From an uncultured Collinsella sp. (lineage in GTDB: Bacteria; Actinomycetota; Coriobacteriia; Coriobacteriales; Coriobacteriaceae), in NCBI GenBank assembly GCA_902478875.1, contig CABSMZ010000008.1, positions 1-25,442 of the forward strand: a stretch of DNA of 25,442 nucleotides, given 5' to 3'. Positions 22,477 through 25,442 of this stretch are shown one piece after another; position 1 is the stretch's first letter, and the number at the start of each line of letters is the position of its first letter. The notes beneath the pieces were generated by a model. That model searched no databases, was not told the DNA's origin, and saw only the letters and a list, made by a program, of their open reading frames with translations. The translations under genes were made by a program, and so were the position numbers.

Positions 22477-23496
22477 CTAGAGCGTCAAGCGAATCGCATC
22501 GATAATCTGCGCGCAGCGCTGCGTGGCGGCAAGAGGCATAACGGGGCTTTCAAGCTCTCCCGTCTGGACGAGCTGCGTCGCATGCTGAATTTCGCCGTAG
22601 AAATCATCGACCTCAAACGGGGCATTAATTTCGAGCATTCGTCCGTCGGAGTACTTCACATGGGCGAGCTCGGGGCGATGGAGGCGCTCGATTTCCACCG
22701 AACCCCGTTCGCAGGCAATCGTTAAGCGGCTTTCATATGCTGCTTTGCCGTCGCACACCATATGAATGGGTATACCGCCGACACTCATATGGATCTCATC
22801 GGCCCAATCCACGCGGCCGCCTAATACGTCACGCCAGCGAACTTCACGAGACGAAACATCGCACGCACCCGCAAGCAGATCCTCAAACCACCCGACCGCA
22901 TAGCAGCCCATGTCATATAGACAGCCGCCCTGCAACGGATCGAGCAGATAACTCGAAGGGGGCTCACCATAATCGAGTTTTTGCACGCTTTCGATCGAGA
23001 CGATACAGCCGAGCTCGCCCGACGCAAGCAAACCCTTCACGCGAGTGTGCATCGGGCAAAACCGATTCTTCATCGCCTCCATAAACAGCACGCCGTGCTC
23101 GCGAGAGGCGGAGGAAATCGAGAGAGCCTCTTCCTCACTCAAAACGGCCGGCTTTTCGCACAGCACGGCCTTTCCGGCGCGCAGCGCGCGACAGGCCCAA
23201 CGCGTATGCATGCCATGCGGAAGAGCCAAGTAGATTGCGTCGACATCGGGGTCGGCAATCAGCGCGTCATAAGCCGCATCGCCGCTACCGTCAGCCGTGG
23301 CATAACTGTGCGCGGCATCAATCGAAAACGCCCTGCAAAACCCCTCAACATGCGAAGGGGTGCGACCGGCGGCAGCCACAAGCCGTGCCCCGTCCACCTC
23401 CTTGAGCGACGATGCAAATCGATGCGAAATGTGCCCAGCGCCCAAAACGCCCCAACGAACCTCGCGCAAATCATCACATGAATCCCGATGGCCCAC
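22477..23496 (-). CDS. Gfo/Idh/MocA family oxidoreductase
   Basis: This is a 339-residue NAD(P)-dependent dehydrogenase of the Gfo/Idh/MocA superfamily. The N-terminal Rossmann fold starts with VRWGVLGAGHISHRFASSL (about residues 13-31). ALPHGMHTRWACRALRAGKAVLCEKP holds the family EKP motif with its active-site lysine (about 118). The C-terminal alpha/beta domain includes GGCLYDMGCYAVGW with the usual catalytic-region Asp and Tyr. The GTG start at 23496 has AAGGGGG five bases upstream. Substrates in this family are mostly sugars or cyclitols, and the specific one here is not recognisable. It lies between the two stem-loops, downstream of an aldo/keto reductase gene. Confidence 0.87.
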   Translation of the reverse strand: MGHRDSCDDLREVRWGVLGAGHISHRFASSLKEVDGARLVAAAGRTPSHVEGFCRAFSIDAAHSYATADGSGDAAYDALIADPDVDAIYLALPHGMHTRWACRALRAGKAVLCEKPAVLSEEEALSISSASREHGVLFMEAMKNRFCPMHTRVKGLLASGELGCIVSIESVQKLDYGEPPSSYLLDPLQGGCLYDMGCYAVGWFEDLLAGACDVSSREVRWRDVLGGRVDWADEIHMSVGGIPIHMVCDGKAAYESRLTIACERGSVEIERLHRPELAHVKYSDGRMLEINAPFEVDDFYGEIQHATQLVQTGELESPVMPLAATQRCAQIIDAIRLTL

Positions 23497-23511
23497 GACA
23501 GCCCCCTTCAG

Positions 23512-23574
23512 TTGCGGTGAAATAGTTCCTGTTTAAGCCCCATTCTGCCGCAAACAGGAACTATTCCATCACAA
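23512..23574. repeat. 63-bp stem-loop, copy 2 of a covarying pair
   Basis: It has the same outer arms as copy 1 (TTGCGGTGAAATA, and TATTCCATCACAA with two G-C to A-T changes). The hexamer pair is GTTCCT (23525-23530) with AGGAAC (23556-23561) in exactly the same positions as copy 1's CGGTCT/AGACCG. It is followed by the same AAGATATAAAA. It lies between the stop codon of the aldo/keto reductase gene and the Gfo/Idh start. Confidence 0.75.
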
Positions 23575-23586
23575 GATATAAAAGGG

Positions 23587-24777
23587 TCATGAGGAGCGAG
23601 TTTTGCTGAAGACTTTAAGCGCGGCCGTTACGGGGCCAGGCTGGAAACGTCGGCGCGCGTCGTCGAGACGCTCGGGGACATCGATGTGTTGCGGGCAGTG
23701 ACGCGCACATTTGCCGCACTTGACGCAATTGCTCACGAGCTTGGGCTCGCTCGTGCGCACCGCGCTCGCCGTAAAGTATTGCGACAGCCCCGTAAACCAG
23801 CTGTGCGCATAGCTCGCGTTGTAAGCGGCAAAGCAGCCGGGAATGTTAATACCCTTGGGACATGGCATGCAGTAGCCGCATCCCGTGCAGGGCACGCGAT
23901 TCGATTTTTCAAACTCCGCCAGCACGCGTGCGATGGTATCGAGCTGAGCGGCTGTCATCGAATCCGGCAGGGCCCGATCGGCCAGCACCGCGTTCTCGTC
24001 CACCTGCGCGGTATCGGTCATGCCCGAAAGCAGCATCGTGACTTGAGGATGGTTCCACACCCACGAAAGGCCCCAAGCAGCCGGCGTCTTCAGGTACGGA
24101 TCGCGTACGTCATCGAGCACGGCGCGGGCCCGCGGAGGCAGCTTGCCCGCCAGGCGTCCGCCCAAAAGCGGTTCCATCACAAACACCGCGAGCCCGCGCT
24201 CGGCGGCTGCTATAAGTCCCGCCGTTCCCGCTTGGTAGCGCTCTCCAGCGTAGTTGTACTGAATCTGGCAAAAATCCCAGTCATACGCGTCGAGCATCGT
24301 CAGGAAGTCCGCCGCACTGCCGTGATACGAAAAACCTATCTGGCGAATACGCCCCGCAGCCTTTTGGTGCGCAATCCAGTCTTCGATGCCCAACGCCACC
24401 ACGCGCTCCCACTGGGCGGGCGAAGTGATGTTGTGCATAAGGTAATAGTCGATATGGTCGGTCCGCAGGCGGTGCAGTTGCTCGTCGAAGAACCGGTCGA
24501 AATCCTCCGCGCACTTGCACGAAGCGTGCGGCAACTTAGTCGCGAGCAACACGCGGTCGCGCAGACCCAGGCGCTCAAGTGAGGCGCCCACGCACACCTC
24601 GTTACCGGGATAGAGATACGCGGTATCCAGATAATTAATCCCCTGCTCCACCGCACGGGAAATGATGGCATCGGCTGTCTTCGCATCGGGGTGTCCCGGC
24701 GCACCGGGAAATCTCATGCAGCCCAGACCCAGAGCGGATATTCGGTTACCACTTTTGGGGTCAACGCGATATTGCAC
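23587..24777 (-). CDS. Aldo/keto reductase with C-terminal 4Fe-4S ferredoxin domain
   Basis: This is a 396-residue oxidoreductase. An aldo/keto-reductase TIM barrel (about 1-290) carries the catalytic tetrad: Asp51 and Tyr56 in YLDTAYLYPGNE, Lys81 in LLATKLP and His115 in YYLMHN. The C-terminal part has cysteine motifs CTGCGYCMPCPKG and CVKCGKCARHCPQ, able to bind two 4Fe-4S clusters. This links NAD(P)H-type hydride chemistry to ferredoxin-type electrons, as in many anaerobe proteins of this subgroup. A GTG start at 24777 is preferred: AGGAGG is four bases upstream and the protein then opens directly at QYRVDPKSG. The ATG at 24795 would place that site inside the gene. The substrate is unknown. 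Confidence 0.88.
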   Translation of the reverse strand: MQYRVDPKSGNRISALGLGCMRFPGAPGHPDAKTADAIISRAVEQGINYLDTAYLYPGNEVCVGASLERLGLRDRVLLATKLPHASCKCAEDFDRFFDEQLHRLRTDHIDYYLMHNITSPAQWERVVALGIEDWIAHQKAAGRIRQIGFSYHGSAADFLTMLDAYDWDFCQIQYNYAGERYQAGTAGLIAAAERGLAVFVMEPLLGGRLAGKLPPRARAVLDDVRDPYLKTPAAWGLSWVWNHPQVTMLLSGMTDTAQVDENAVLADRALPDSMTAAQLDTIARVLAEFEKSNRVPCTGCGYCMPCPKGINIPGCFAAYNASYAHSWFTGLSQYFTASAVRTSEPKLVSNCVKCGKCARHCPQHIDVPERLDDARRRFQPGPVTAALKVFSKTRSS

Positions 24778-24940
24778 GGCCCCTCCTTTCGCCATCAGCG
24801 CCCCGGCAAGGCGAAACACAATGGTCACGCGGCCGAAACATCGTGGAATCGCAATCGAGAACGTATCGTAACGCAGCAGAAATCGAGCTGTCACGGCACC
24901 GCTTTAACATCAGCAAAAAGCCCGATGAAAGGAGCCGCCC

Positions 24941-25425
24941 ATGCCCGCGCTCGACCTTTGGAACCTCGCCTCCCAGATCAAAAGCAACGATTATCGCTGG
25001 GTCGACCTCACCCACACGCTCTCATGCGACACCCCGCACTGGTTTGGCTTTAAGCCGTTTGAGTCCACCAAGCTCTTCGACTACCTGCCCGGCACGCCCG
25101 AGGACATGCTCGCCCCCATGCGTTGCTTCCAGTATTCGGTTGCTTCGCAGTACGGCACGCATGTCGACGCACCGCGCCACTTCCATGTTGACGGCCGTTC
25201 CCTTGGAGAGATTGAACCCATCGAGTTTATGCATCCGCTCTGCGTGATCGACAAGCACGAGGAGTGCGCCGCGAATCCCGACTTTATCCTGACCATCGAG
25301 GACCTCAAAGCTTGGGAGGATGAGCACGGTCGCATTCCCGAGGACGCTTTCGTCGCCTTCCGCTCCGACTGGTCCAAGCTCGCCGACCTCGAGAACAAGG
25401 ACGAGGACGGCCAGCCCCACTACCC
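24941..25425 (+). CDS. Cyclase-family (PF04199, kynurenine-formamidase-like) hydrolase, 3' end cut off
   Basis: The first about 162 codons of a cyclase-family metal hydrolase are present. The family includes kynurenine formamidase and other amide or ester hydrolases acting on small molecules. The entry strand YRWVDLTHTLSCDTPHW matches the family's D-L-S/T-H-x-L start. The metal motif YGTHVDAPRHF supplies His74, Asp76 and His80 (family HxGTHxDxPxH). The ATG at 24941 has AAAGGAG upstream. The reading frame stays open to the right-hand adapter, so it is truncated by the contig end. It is divergent from the aldo/keto reductase gene, and about 160 bp of shared upstream DNA shows no clear promoter. 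Confidence 0.85.
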
Positions 25426-25442
25426 CTGTCTCTTATACACAT
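25426..25442 (-). other. Tn5 mosaic-end adapter (artefact)
   Basis: CTGTCTCTTATACACAT is the reverse complement of the Tn5/Nextera mosaic end seen at the left edge. It is library sequence, not genome, and adds false codons to the cyclase-family gene. Confidence 0.96.

Overview
The window looks like chromosomal DNA of a Coriobacteriia member, most likely Collinsella or a close relative. This rests on GC-rich coding sequence, strong AGGAGG-type ribosome binding sites, frequent GTG/TTG starts, and the gene families present (YolD plus Y-family polymerase, DUF3793 plus flavodoxin, PfkB/SIS Amadori-sugar genes). I ran no search, so the genus is inferred. Both ends carry Nextera/Tn5 adapter sequence (10..42 and 25426..25442). 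The outermost genes are therefore cut by library artefacts, not by biology.

Layout, left to right. Positions 43-1060 (minus) hold an sdpRI-like pair: an ArsR autorepressor and an SdpI-type membrane protein behind one promoter/operator. Positions 1118-2761 (plus) hold tcdA (tRNA ct6A dehydratase) and a TatD-family nuclease. A 230-bp MITE-like element with 34-bp inverted ends follows (2767-2996). Positions 3041-9821 (minus) are the metabolic centrepiece: a GntR/UTRA regulator, then a YfcC-family transporter, a YtcJ-like amidohydrolase, and FrlC-, FrlB- and FrlD-like enzymes. Together these form a predicted fructoselysine/psicoselysine (Amadori product) utilisation operon. It differs from E. coli frlABCDR in its transporter and in the added amidohydrolase.

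Positions 9972-13468 (minus) carry two HAD phosphatases and pgi, each followed by a hairpin terminator. Positions 13669-14193 encode a small, degenerate iron-alcohol-dehydrogenase-like N-terminal domain. Positions 14345-16342 (plus) form an SOS unit: a good sigma70 promoter, two tandem LexA-type boxes, a Y-family polymerase and a YolD-like partner. Positions 16369-18097 contain a heavy-metal-associated membrane protein (minus) and a divergent DUF3793-flavodoxin pair (plus).

Positions 18213-21316 (minus) encode a polar amino-acid ABC importer: lipoprotein receptor, permease fused to a secreted N-terminal domain, and ATPase. Positions 21464-24777 (minus) encode endonuclease IV, a Gfo/Idh/MocA oxidoreductase and a ferredoxin-like aldo/keto reductase. 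Two equal-length stem-loops with compensatory stem changes lie between these genes. A divergent cyclase-family (PF04199) gene starts at 24941 and runs into the right adapter.

No rRNA, tRNA, CRISPR array, transposase or prophage gene was seen. No gene-free stretch exceeds about 300 bases. The longest (2762-3040) is the MITE-like element plus a hairpin; 11538-11773 shows only the pgi terminator and an otherwise featureless leader for the Cof-type HAD gene.
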